From: Toxorhynchites rutilus septentrionalis
Taxonomy: Eukaryota > Arthropoda > Insecta > Diptera > Culicidae
Reading direction: 5' to 3'
DNA: 64,000 nt
NCBI RefSeq assembly: GCF_029784135.1
Contig: NC_073746.1
Coordinates: forward strand, 77,452,704-77,516,703
Part shown: positions 1-10,233 of the stretch, piece after piece
Layout of the letters: every line of letters starts with the position of its first letter
Position numbering within the stretch: the stretch's first letter is position 1
Position numbers and translations under genes: made by a program
The notes under the pieces: generated by a model
The model's input: only the letters and a program-made list of their open reading frames with translations
Databases searched by the model: none
What the model was told of the DNA's origin: nothing

Positions 1-643
1 AACTCAGATCATTATGCGTGACCGGTTTGGATAGTTCCAGGTCGGACAGATATATATCCTACGTAGAGGTTATTCCAGCTGGCGATAAGAATGTTGGTTC
101 ATCCGGGAAGTGTACAACGCTAGTTCCTGAGCTGAGATGGTCCGCAAGAATTGCCCCATTTTTATTGTTTCTGTGATTACGCCATAATATGTGGCGCGCG
201 TACAGATCACCGGCCACCACGAAGTTGGTTTGCATATCTGTGAGCTTGCGTAGGTCATCCACGAAGAATTGAGAAGTGCCGTTACTGTCCACACTTGGTA
301 GCCTTGGTAGGTAGACGGCAAAGAGGGTGAAGGTTCCACTGGAAGTGCGTATTTTTACTCCAATCGCTTCAATAACGGAGGCTCTCAGACGCGGGACAAT
401 TTCATAGCGAATGCCCTGTCTGATGATGATCGCCACATCTCCACCGCTTGAGTTGGGGCGGTCCAACCGGATAACTATATGTGCTGGAAGAGAGAAGCTC
501 GTCGACGGGTTAAGCCGGGTTTCGGTGATCACTCCTACATCGACGTGGTGACGAGATAAAAAGCAATTTAGCTCAATCCTTTTCGCCCGAACAGAACGGG
601 CGTTCCAATTTAAAATTTTGATGCCGGGCTCAATTGACCCCAT
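1..643 (-). pseudogene. non-LTR retrotransposon ORF2, APE endonuclease fragment
   Basis: The minus strand reads an apurinic-type endonuclease, the domain that nicks the target DNA for target-primed reverse transcription. From the ATG at 643 the order is WNARS (Asn near residue 14), TETRL (Glu near residue 41), VYLPR and then VAGDLYARH, where the family normally has GDFN; the catalytic Asn is therefore replaced by Tyr. The frame stops at 59, but the next frame continues with DIYLSDLELSKP, which resembles the following part of the domain, so a small frameshift is likely. The RT part would lie to the left of the window. It overlaps the upstream gag frame by 14 bases, typical of an ORF1/ORF2 junction. 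A Jockey-like clade is probable but not certain. Confidence 0.8.
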
Positions 644-1259
644 ATTTGCACGCCATGTATCCTAGGATCTTGAATTGTTCCGAACGACATTTGCACTGAT
701 TCAATCTTCTACAGAGCTCATTAAAGATGGTCCACAGCTCGGATGAACTAAAGAGCGATTGTTCATTTTGCATCGAGGCGGTACTGGCTGCTTGCTCTTG
801 CATCCTAGCTCGGATACGGGGATCGAGAACTCGTGCGTAGCTTACGGTATTTCTTGGAAATTGGAAACCAGCTGAATTGGTTGGTGTAGCTTGTTCTGAA
901 ACATTTGACATCGGGGGGAACTCGTTGTTGTTTAATTCAGGAACTACTTGCCTTTTCGTTGGCCTCACGTTTGTTCTATTCATATCCGTTGCTTGCTGCC
1001 TAATGCGGATATAATCGGTACGTTTAGAGCAGTTGCGATCTGTGGCTGGGTGAGCCCCATCACAATTTGCACACCGTTTATTTGTATCGGTACTCGTGGG
1101 ACATTTTTCAGTTGTATGGGCGGCCCCACAATTATTACATCTGCTTTTTAGGTGGCAATTTCGTGTGCCATGGCCGTGATGATGACAGTTCAAGCACTGT
1201 GTTACGTCAGCACGCTTATTTCGATACGCTTGCCAACGGACAACAAGATTCTCCCTCCC
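630..1259 (-). pseudogene. non-LTR retrotransposon ORF1 (gag-like zinc-knuckle protein), 5' broken
   Basis: This is the nucleic-acid-binding gag partner of the downstream endonuclease frame. The frame is open from 1259 to 630 and has no ATG of its own at the knuckles. It contains CLNCHHHGHGTRNC, CNNCGAAHTTEKC and CANCDGAHPATDRNC, three CCHC-like knuckles, followed by a polar tail ending near the start of ORF2. Upstream, an in-frame TGA at 1260-1262 and other-frame pieces such as IFGKGTSR show that the N-terminal half has frameshifted. Together with 1..643 it forms one antisense LINE fragment that ends somewhere near 1380, where a sense-strand gag begins. Confidence 0.75.
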
Positions 1260-1399
1260 TCACTCCTCATGAAGGGTCATATACGAGACGTACCTTTCCC
1301 GAATATGGTGATTCCAATGGCGATCACGGTGAATTGCAAACACTGCGACTGGAAGGTGTGTCGAAAGCACTCCCTAAAAGATTTTTAGAGATCCGCAAA

Positions 1400-3672
1400 T
1401 CAGTAGAGACATTCTTGGGCATCAAAATTATTAACGCGAGACCCGAAAACAGAGGGACTTCCTACATTCGGAATCAAAAGCATATCGATACCATCAAAAC
1501 AATGACCAAACTTATTGATGGAACGGAAATAAAAATAAATGAGCACTCCACCCTGAACCAATGTACGAGGGTCATTCAAAAAATAAATTTCAGTGCCTCA
1601 GAAATCGCGGAAAAATAAAATTAGGACAAAAAACAAGATGATTTTCGTAATCTACGTTTTATTTTCTATTTTTCTACATAATCACCGTAACGTTCGAGGC
1701 ATTTTGCATAGCGTGACACGAGTTTTCTGGGGAGTGGCACGAGAGAGGTCTGGGGAGTAAGGAGGATGCTCGAACACAGTCCATTAGAATTTTTTCAATT
1801 ACTTATGAGTTACGGGAGCAGAATGGGGCCGCGCATTATCGTGGATAAGGAACACTCCTTTCATTAATAAACCTGGCCTTTTGTTTCCTAATCGCGGTTC
1901 TTAATCGGTCTAAAACTTCACAATAGTACGGTGATGAAACAGGCGTTCGGCGGTCAACGATTCGATAACACTGAAGAAATTCGTAACGCAGTTACATCGT
2001 ACTTCAAAAAGTTGTACGCTACGCACATCGCGCTCGGAATAGAAAAACTCGTCCCACGCTATGAAAAATGCCTCGAACGTTACGGCGATTATGTAGAAAA
2101 ATAAAAAAATAAAACGTAGATTTCGAAAATCACCTTGTTTCTTGTCCTAACTTTATTTTTCCGCGAATTCTGAGGCACTGATACTTTTTTTTTAAACGAC
2201 CCTCGTAGATGTGTCATCTACTGCCCGGAAACCACTGACTATGAGACGGAAGTGATTAAAAAAGAGCTACAAGACGAGAGAGTTAAAAACGTTCGAAGAA
2301 TCACCAGAAAAGAAGGCGACCAGGTACACTCACTTTGGTCCCAACTATCAATGGAACCATGGTACAGCAAACCATTAATTTTGGTTGGATCAGAGTTCGA
2401 ACCCGGCCATACTATCCAACACCAATCCTATGATTACGGTCATCCTCGGAAGCGTTGTCCCACCGTAATCCCAGTATGTGGCATATGCTGCGGTAATCAC
2501 CCAAATACTTCAGAGATCCCATGCAAAGCTATCCCTTACTATAAACATTGTTCGAGCAATTCACACGCGGTAAGCAGCAGGAAATGCTCAGTTTACATGA
2601 AAGAGTTCGAAAGTCTGCACCTTATGGTAGAGCAGGATATCGGTAATTCCACCGTTAGAAGAATGTACGACTCGTTCCACAGAATCAAGATCACTGCTGC
2701 TGTAGTTGTTATTATTATTTGTTTATTTGCCAACAGGCTAGAAGTCCCAATGGTAGTCTTAGTATCTAAATTAGCTTTACATAAATATTGCAGTAAATTA
2801 CAAAATTACATTAAGAATTTGGATTGTCTTGTAAGTTCACCAAAGTCAAGGTCTAAAAAACATCAAAAATATACGCTTAATACAAACACGGGACAGGTTA
2901 AAGTCAAACATAGAGATTACACGATTGAAAATGTAAAATGTAGTCACCGAGAGTAGTGATGCTCGCTTTGCAGAACTCAATACTATATATGTGAACGACT
3001 ACTATCCGAAACTATGAAGAAGGACCAAGAAATTTAACTCCTCCAACAGCGAGACAGGAAGCTACAAAACGTGATAAGAAAACTGATGACCTTATAACGG
3101 CATTGAAAGTTAAATTCGGACTAATCGAATTAAATAGATAAGAAGAATGCGTGGATTGCTGAGTTGGAAGCCGCCCTAAATGCCACCAATACACGTACTT
3201 CAACTCCTTAAACCATAATTGCCTTGAGAAACTTGAGTACACCAACGACGAAAGAATCCAAAAAGGATTTTGTAACAATTGATGAAATCTCAACCAGCAA
3301 CATCACTATTAACCTGATATCATCCAATCATAAATCACGATCCCGATCTTCAAAAGGATCATACTCGCAGAAGCGTGGCAAGGAAGAACGTCGGACCGAC
3401 GACAACTCCAATGCGGAAAGACATCCAGAGCTCACTTCTTGCAATAATTGTACCACACAAAACAATTCTTCGTTTAACAAACCCGCTCCCAAAAAATACA
3501 AGAAATGCACATCGCCTACAGTCGGCCAAGCCATACAAATCTCTGACGAAGAGGCAGAAAACTCTCAATCAGTCAGAGATTACAGCATGGACGCTAAGGA
3601 GGACCATCCGCCTTTTCAACTGATGAAGATATCGACAAAATATAAGGAATGGTGCTCAAAAATCGTCATTTA
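1400..3672 (+). pseudogene. second non-LTR gag (Jockey-like ORF1), interrupted and decayed
   Basis: Sense-strand gag in two blocks. The first block (about 1400-1565) reads DGTEIKINEHSTLNQC. After removal of the 640-bp insertion at 1566-2205 the frame resumes at 2208 with CVIYCPETTDYETEVIKKEL, then VRRITRKEGDQV and a zinc-knuckle region near 2430-2600 (YGHPRKRC, CGICCGNHPNTSEIPC, HAVSSRKC). The first Cys of the first knuckle is lost. Beyond about 2690 the frame is AT-rich and shifted; the C-terminal Ser/Arg-rich part (SRSRSSKGSYSQKRGKEE) is seen around 3330-3400. There is no ORF2 to the right. The element is a dead fragment in the opposite orientation to its left neighbour. Confidence 0.75.
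1566..2205. mobile_element. palindromic (head-to-head) mariner derivative
   Basis: The element sits between two TA dinucleotides (1564-1565 and 2206-2207), the usual Tc1/mariner target duplication, and interrupts a gag frame that is continuous once it is removed. Its ends are long inverted repeats of about 160 bp beginning CGAGGGTC. The right arm encodes on the plus strand (about 1933-2103) a mariner C-terminus, TEEIRNAV...RYEKCLERYGDYVEK followed by TAA. The left arm encodes on the minus strand the same C-terminus (RYAKCLERYGDYVEK) and, further in, HDNARPHSAPVTHK and YSPDL, catalytic-core motifs, with stops and frameshifts. Both halves therefore derive from transposase 3' ends joined in inverted orientation. 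Non-autonomous. Confidence 0.85.
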
Positions 3673-3835
3673 AGTTTGAGAGAGCTAGCCCGTAAATTAG
3701 ATATCTCTCTCGTGACAGTTCGTCATATTTTGGTTTATGTTTCAGGCATGAGAATAGTCACCGCACGACTAGTGCTAATAGAGCTCAGCTTTCTTCGCAA
3801 TCAAGTGCCCGAAGACATACCTGAATGATCAAATT
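3672..3835 (+). pseudogene. mariner transposase N-terminal fragment (HTH)
   Basis: One reading frame gives SLRELARKLDISLVTVRHIL, then SGMRIVTARLVLIELSFLRN. This matches the second helix-turn-helix and linker of mariner transposases, where GMR.V.A..VP..L..LQ is typical. There is no catalytic domain downstream and no recognisable inverted repeats, so it is an isolated fragment fused directly to the decayed gag end. The mariner lineage differs from the palindromic element at 1566. Confidence 0.65.
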
Positions 3836-4214
3836 CTGATCCTAAATTCATCCCACGCATGATAACTCTTCAGATATGGCCCCGTGTTACTTTTTTTCTA
3901 TTTCAGGAACTCAAATTGCCGCTTCGTGGGACAATACCGTTTGACGGCATTGAATACATAAATACAAATTCACTGTGTGAACTGGAGACAATTACTGAAC
4001 ACAGCTAAAAAAAAGTGTTTCGATGCCTGGATTGTTCTTCGGAAAAAGTTTATTGCCTCAGAAGGGCTTTATTTTGAAGGGTTTTAAATAAATTTAGATG
4101 ATAAGTAAAGCATTTTACTTGAAAACATAAATTCCCAGTACATATTTGACAGAATGTATTTAACTCGTCACATTGTTGTGTGTAAATTCTTGCTATCGTC
4201 ATGATCTACAATCT
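3836..4214. other. unassigned AT-rich spacer
   Basis: No open frame, repeat copy or motif was recognised here between the mariner fragment and the dispersed repeat that carries the TA array. Confidence 0.4.
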
Positions 4215-4612
<398 letters not shown>

Positions 4613-4689
4613 ACAACAACAATGTGTGCGTGTGCAAAAATACCGATTTATCGATTTTTGCCTATTCTAAAAATTTATAAAAGAATCTA

Positions 4690-5471
4690 CATCAGTTATT
4701 TGTTGATGCCATACAAATGGTACACAAATTCCTACATTACTCGAGAATTAATGAAGCAAACGAAACCAAATTAGGTATATGGAGGTTTTAGGGGGCAATA
4801 AATGTTTTTACGGTGGTTTGACACTCCTCCCCCCTTTCTACGGGGGTGTTGCCATACAAATGAAACACAAACTTCTACATTACTCGATAATTAATCAAGC
4901 AAATGAAACGAAATTTGACATGTGGAGATTTTAGGGTGCAATAATTGATTCTATGGTGATTAGATACTCCTCCCTCCTTTTTTGGAAGGGCTGCCATACA
5001 AATGAAACACAAATTTCTGCATTACTCGAGAATTAATGAAGCAAATGGAGCCAAATTTGGCATGTGAAGATTTTAGGGGGCACGAAACGTTTCTATGGTG
5101 AATATACACTCCTCCCCCCCTCTCTAAGTGGAGAAGAGGGGAGGGGTCTGTCTTTATTTTATCATATTCTCTGTATCAAACATTTATTCCATGTAACGGA
5201 GAAACATGTTATTTGCAAGTGGTTGAAAAATCTTGAACGACAATTGTGTCTGAAAATAATCTGATATTATAATGATGAGTTTTTGTAGAAGTACAAGGAA
5301 TTTTAAAGTAAAAGGTGAATTCAACGGGGTCGATTAGACGATCAACCAATGAACAGTTCTGCGATTGGACTCATGAACTCGCGCTTTGTAAGAAAACGTG
5401 AATGTTTGAAGTTATTGATAACAAAAAAAAAAACTAATTTTGAGCGGGACGAAGTTTGCCGGGTCAGCTAG
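4690..5471 (+). mobile_element. minisatellite-bearing element (family A) ending in CTAG, copy 1
   Basis: It contains about three diverged units of roughly 140 bp, recognisable by CATACAAATG, CATTACTCGAGAATTAAT and CACTCCTCCCCCC, followed by about 250 bp of unique tail and the terminus GACGAAGTTTGCCGGGTCAG then CTAG at 5468-5471. The same terminus closes the array at 24.3-26.15 kb and appears in reverse at 8625. There is no ORF of its own. The CTAG end followed by T is compatible with a Helitron-type 3' end, but no 3' hairpin or 5' TC terminus was established. Confidence 0.65.
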
Positions 5472-5716
5472 TGTTATATAAAAAAAAACTGAACTTGAGT
5501 TCTGCTCCATTATTTACAAGACATTGTTACGAACAATTACTATCTATTTTGATCGATGGAAAACAGAACGGAATAGAGTCTAATTTCTTTATTTTCTTCA
5601 TTTGTTTTATTTTCATACATAGAAAATTTTGGTTCCATGTTTGAAAATCAGGTTTGCATTTTAGTTGAAATTAGCTTTCAGGCTAAGACATCGTAACTCG
5701 CTAACGCTTCTTTTGC

Positions 5717-6489
5717 TTAAAGGGTATTCTAGTCTAATCTTTTTTTTCTTAATTTTTCAGAATTTTAGACATTCAAGAATTTACCCTAGAAAGGACTTTT
5801 CGAAAATCCCTCTATTTACTGAGTTATAACCATTTTATTGGTGCAGTATCTTATCTAGTACGGCCTTGGCACAAAACCTTAAACGCGTTTTTCTCGAAAC
5901 TAGTTCATGATCTATTGTTCATGTCATGACTTTCTCATTATCTGAACAATGGTGTGCACGACATTGTAGATAGATAGTTCAATAACTTCTGTATTGATAA
6001 TAGATAAAGGAATAAAGGAGTAAACATAATTTCATACATTCTTGTCACTTCTCACTCTCCGTCCTCGTCCGTGACCACGATTTTCGTTATTCGCGGCTAT
6101 CTTGTCAGACTATTCTGCGGATGATCGGGGTTCTACTGTATATCTCTCAATCGCATGAACTAATAAAAAATCATGATTTTTTTATTTTCTAATTCAATAA
6201 AAAAAATCGTCTTAAAAAACGTGCAAAAAAGCAAATTCTGTTTTCAAACGGCCGTCAAAAATAAGTTTTTTGATTTGTCCGAGGTTCATACGAACAACTT
6301 TTTTTATTCCTTCAGCTTTTAACTACTCTAACTTTTAATATTTTTTCTGTTCTATTCTTGTTGTATTGTTAAAAGATAAAGAAACAAATTACGAAATAAT
6401 GGATGGTGACAAAAAAAGCGTTGTTTTATTTTTTCAGAGCATTCAAAAACGTCCACAACTCGCACCTCTACACTAGAATAGCCCCTTAA
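5717..6489. mobile_element. candidate TTAA-flanked inverted-repeat element (MITE-like)
   Basis: Left end TTAA AGGGTATTCTAGT at 5717 and right end ACTAGAATAGCCCC TTAA at 6489 form short imperfect inverted repeats of about 15 bp flanked by TTAA on both sides. The interior is AT-rich and noncoding. TTAA suggests piggyBac-type targeting, although a TA duplication with longer repeats would look the same. Confidence 0.5.
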
Positions 6490-8100
6490 CACCTCGTCGC
6501 ACTTGCGAATAAATTGTTAAATGAAGATCAAACTCAGTTTTTAGACAACTTTTAAATGATCAAGCAATATTTTGTTCAATTTGAAGATGAATTGAAAATT
6601 CCAATAAAAACGCATGCCAAAATCATATTACATGGGTTTCGCAAAAAAAAAATCGCAGCACAAACCGCACAATAAATCAATGAAGAGTATAGTATAAACA
6701 TGATAAAAATATTGTTATGGTTTTATTATTTTTCTACATAACAGGTGTAACTATAGGGTTACACCTAAGTGTCTATTCTATAAAATTCCTTTTGAAAATC
6801 CTATTTAATTTGAACGAGAACAGTGTCACTCATATCTGGGTGACGGGGCGACGAACGTGTTATACAACTGCAGGGCAAACAAAAATGATTGTATAATTTC
6901 AAACATCCACAATTGTATCCACCCAACTTCAATATAATTTTTTGAAAACATAATCAAGACGCAGTTTGTTTGCGCAGTTTCATCTGCATTCGAACGGTGT
7001 AAATTTGCATCACTCGAAGCCAACAGCCAGCACCACAATAACTGTCTGCTGCCGGCGTAAACGCGCAACAAAAACAGTCCGCATCCAGTCGATGGGTGCA
7101 ATCCTATGCAGCCGTCACCCAAACACCAAGCACCAGTGCCTGCCAGCACACTGCCAGGGACCCCCTGATGAAGGGGGCGCAGCCGATAATCGATCTAAAT
7201 GCCTCAGCTGGAGGCGCAATCGATTAATCACGGACGGAGAGAGCGGAAAAAGGAATGCCTCCTTGCCTCCGAAAAGGTACCTTCGCCACATCGGGCCGGC
7301 ATCAACATAATTTGGCATTCCCCCGGTCGGAGGATGGGATGGAGACGGAGACGGAGAGTGAGAAGCGACAAGAATGTACGAAATAATCGATCTTTTGCTC
7401 GGGGGTTGACATGAAAGGAAATCACTCAAGTGCGTGTGAAAGAAGAAATTACCGATCGGTTTTTCGGGTCTGTCTCTGTTTGCGCACCGCAGGAAGAAGT
7501 GGAAGGGTGGAGAGCGAGAGACAGAGCGGTGAAAGGGACACATTCAAATTGGCTGATCAATCATTCACAACTGTTGTTCGACTGTGAGTACAACCGATTA
7601 GGACATTGTTGAGGAAATGTGACTACGGCGTTAGCGATTTATTGATTACATGGGATTGGCTTGCCTCAACCCATACGCACAATGCAAGGTAGCATAGCTT
7701 TAATGTATGTTCCGATTTGATTAATGAAAAATTGAGATTGAATTTCGAATTCTGTTGCTATGAACGTTGGTACTTTCGAATGAGGTCATTGGAATCGTTT
7801 TTAGAATGAAACGATGCCTCGCAATATAAAATTTCGAACGATTCATGTAAACGAAAGCACCAGTACAAGAGATAACTATTAATAAAAAAAAATAAAAAAC
7901 CTGGTTAGTTGGACTCGTCATTATCAGTTCTGATTAGCAACAGGTTATCAAAGCAAAAATGCATTTAAGAAAATTTGAAACACTGAAAACGGTAGCAAAT
8001 TTAACTTCAAAAACATATCACGACACTTGTACAGGAACAGTTCTTTAAATTGCAATAAAGAACAGATGAATAGTGTAAATCATTTTATTTGCAAAAATAA
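6490..8100. other. unassigned stretch with a GC-richer core (about 6830-7620)
   Basis: The core has purine-rich runs (GGAGACGGAGACGGAGAG near 7340) and several short overlapping frames on both strands, none with recognisable domains. No copy elsewhere in the window was noticed. It could be single-copy noncoding DNA, an untranslated exon or regulatory DNA; nothing in the sequence decides this. The flanks 6490-6830 and 7620-8100 are AT-rich and unremarkable. Confidence 0.35.
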
Positions 8101-8104
8101 ATTT

Positions 8105-8480
8105 TTGATCCCTCTTCACAGCAACGTAAACCGAATACTTCACACAACCCTAAACAAATAGTCCAACGATTTTTTCGCATGATCTTACAGAACAACTCAC
8201 GAGTCCATCACACAAAATTATTCATTCGCCGAACATTTCTTCCAATAAATCAATTGTGGCATGCGAGGTTTTGCATGTTGCACGGTCTTGTTGAAACCAA
8301 AGCTCCCTCCGCATTAAGGTACTCAAATATGATACAAGAAAGTCGATGATCTTTGGCTTTGTAACAGTCACTGTTCAAATTGGTGACTGCTACGTTCTGA
8401 CCAGGCTTTTTCCTGAAAGAAACGGACCAATGAAACCGTGGTTCGATAGAAGTGTCGTCACGCATTGCATGATGTCCGGA
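8105..8480 (-). pseudogene. mariner-type DD34D transposase remnant, catalytic region
   Basis: The minus strand, read with frame changes, gives NSDCYKA, then LWFQQDRATCKTSHATIDLL and EEMFGE followed by a stop, and then SVRSCEKIVGLFV, a stop, and GCVKYSVYV. These align in order with the second catalytic Asp (FQQD) and with the SCDLTPLDFFLWG segment of mariner-family transposases. The third acidic position reads Glu (SCE) instead of Asp. The frameshifts and two stops make it non-functional. The N-terminal DNA-binding half and the inverted repeats were not found. Confidence 0.75.
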
Positions 8481-8624
8481 CGACGATGATTACTATTTTC
8501 TGAACTCGACCGTACGTATAGACGGCATTATGTCATTTTATAGGTGAACTGTATACTGTCGCGCCATGTAGGATTTGAAAAACATACATGATACTTTATT
8601 TTTTATCATATTTTTATACTTTTA

Positions 8625-8930
8625 CTAGCTGACCCGGCGTACACTGTTCCGACCACAATTGATAGGAGAACGCTACTTTGATTTCTATTCATATTTGAAT
8701 GAAGCACTTTCAGAATGCAATTGGATTCAAAATTTTCCCATTATGAAAATAACCTGTGAATACTTAATTTTTTTTAATAATTATTTAAGTTCGTTGATCC
8801 ATTCTCTATTTAAATCGTGATGAACGGACACCGAATCTTTTTTACTTATAGAAATATACAAACCTCGTTTATCAAAGGGAACCTCATTTATCGAATTATG
8901 TGACAAAACTAGCGTAAAGTTTGTCTACAA
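8625..8930 (-). mobile_element. family A terminus in reverse orientation, truncated copy
   Basis: CTAGCTGACCCGGCG at 8625 is the reverse complement of the terminal motif of the family A elements ending at 5471 and 26147. No minisatellite units follow, so this copy retains only the terminal part or belongs to a related subfamily. The inner boundary is a guess. Confidence 0.5.
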
Positions 8931-9004
8931 GGATGTGGTTTTCGAAAAATAAATTCAATTTTAGTTGATTAGCCAATCGTGTCAAACGCTGTATTAATTC
9001 TAAA

Positions 9005-9216
9005 ATGAGTGAAATTTCAGAAGAAATACATTATAATTATTTGATGCTTTATTATTATATAAAAGGTAAATGCACAGCAGAAACATGCAGAAAATTGTGT
9101 GAACTTTACGGCACGTATGCTGTAGATCAACAAGTCTCGATGCTTGTCTGATGCAATGGAACTTGATAAGCGGCAATTTTTTTGATACAAATCATCATGG
9201 GCGATGAAAATGGGTA
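9005..9216 (+). pseudogene. mariner transposase N-terminal fragment, internally deleted
   Basis: From the ATG at 9005 the frame reads MSEISEEIHYNYLMLYYYIK, then GKCTAETCRKLCELYG and YAVDQQVS, and stops at 9149-9151. This is the first helix-turn-helix of a mariner transposase (TAAETARNICEVYG is typical). About 40 bp later LIQIIMGDENG resembles the HRIVTGDEKWI segment around the first catalytic Asp, so most of the linker has been deleted. The sequence to 9520 shows no clear coding and grades into a family B repeat. Confidence 0.7.
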
Positions 9217-9248
9217 AAACACAGTAATATCATTTGAAAAAGATCATG
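9211..9248 (+). repeat. 38-bp direct repeat, donor copy
   Basis: The 38 bases beginning TGGGTAAAACACAGTAATAT occur again without mismatch at 9645-9682. This copy lies in the decayed mariner; the second copy lies at the 5' junction of the inner I-superfamily element, 434 bp downstream. Confidence 0.95.
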
Positions 9249-9399
9249 ACAGACCATGAACCGCCGCTTCAAAGTCTGGATTTTCATCAAATAAGACCAT
9301 CATAAGGTTATAACCAGCAACATTAAGTGAAACATAAACAAAACCACCAGGATTAATCAACAGAAAAAGAGTTGAACTCCATCATAAAACAGCGAGACC

Positions 9400-9520
9400 A
9401 TACCGTGATCGGAGAAAATCGGCAAGTATACAACTATAACAGAAACAGCCGCACAGAAAAAGTGTAATGTTCCAAATAGGCTAGAAATACTGTGATGCGG
9501 GAAGAAGATCATGGGTATTA
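9400..9520 (+). repeat. dispersed repeat (family B), left part of the outer insertion target
   Basis: CAGAAAAAGTGTAATGTT, GGCTAGAAATACTGTGATGCGG and ATCATGGGTATTAATG resemble segments at 36890-36950 and 23530-23560. With 20787-20930 it reconstitutes an uninterrupted repeat once the retrotransposons are removed. Confidence 0.6.
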
Positions 9521-9532
9521 ATGTCTCAAAGA
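9521..9532 (+). repeat. target-site duplication of the outer element, left copy
   Basis: ATGTCTCAAAGA here recurs at 20775-20786 immediately after the A-rich tail of the outer element. In the paralogue near 23550 the corresponding sequence (ATGCCTCACAGA) is uninterrupted. Confidence 0.85.
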
Positions 9533-9626
9533 TCAGTTCATAGCAAGTCACGTCCGAGAGCTGACGTAACTATTTCTGCTCCCGAAATAATTTTCAAGCT
9601 CATATAAAAGAATTTCAAAGAAAATC

Positions 9627-9639
9627 AATTTGCTATTGT
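9627..9639 (+). repeat. target-site duplication of the inner element, left copy
   Basis: AATTTGCTATTGT recurs at 15756-15768 directly after the A tail of the inner element. The 13-bp size is normal for target-primed reverse transcription. Confidence 0.85.
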
Positions 9640-9644
9640 AAAAT

Positions 9645-9682
9645 TGGGTAAAACACAGTAATATCATTTGAAAAAGATCATG
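9645..9682 (+). repeat. 38-bp direct repeat, second copy at the 5' junction
   Basis: Identical to 9211-9248. It lies just inside the left target duplication of the inner element, where element-specific 5' UTR would be expected. Confidence 0.95.
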
Positions 9683-9686
9683 CGAG

Positions 9687-9747
9687 TCTGCTTGCGAGTT
9701 GTCGAAGCAATCAAAGGCAATGATTGCTTCGACAACTCGCAAGCAGA
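9687..9747. repeat. perfect 27-bp inverted repeat with 7-nt loop
   Basis: Arms 9687-9713 (TCTGCTTGCGAGTTGTCGAA...) and 9721-9747 are exact reverse complements around the loop AAGGCAA. It is probably a snap-back structure made during insertion. A microRNA-like precursor is conceivable but the perfect pairing and position argue against it. Confidence 0.95.
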
Positions 9748-10233
9748 TCGGTCGAACCTATATTTGATCCGATACAGGTGTTTTTTTTACATCCGTTTCT
9801 AGTGTGTATTTTTTCATCTGGTGCGCTGCGAGCGAAGTAAAGCTCATAAAAAGTGGTGCGCTATCGAGACAATCCGGCAGCAAGACACATCATCACACAC
9901 GCTACACAGCGGCGGCAAGTAGAAGTTTATTTTCCTCTTTCTTCTTCCATCATTCTGTATAGCTTTCGTGCACGATTTACACCATTGTTTGAACTTTGTG
10001 TTTACCAAATCGGCAAGCGTTGGCATTAGGGGTGTCCATTTTGATACATCACCGTTGAACTATTATTGGAACTTTTTTCATTTTCAAATTACACATAATA
10101 ACAAAAATTGAAATAAATAAAATTTTCAACAATAACTAATATAGAAATATAATTTCTTTTACTAATTTATATTTTCCAAATTATTATATTCTGTTCATAT
10201 CGAACAGTTGTCTACTTCTTCGTTTTTATTAAT

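Noticed and set aside
6826..7612. Overlapping open frames of 60-142 codons in the GC-richer stretch
   Set aside because: All frames are similarly open on both strands, none shows a domain, signal peptide or splice structure I can support.
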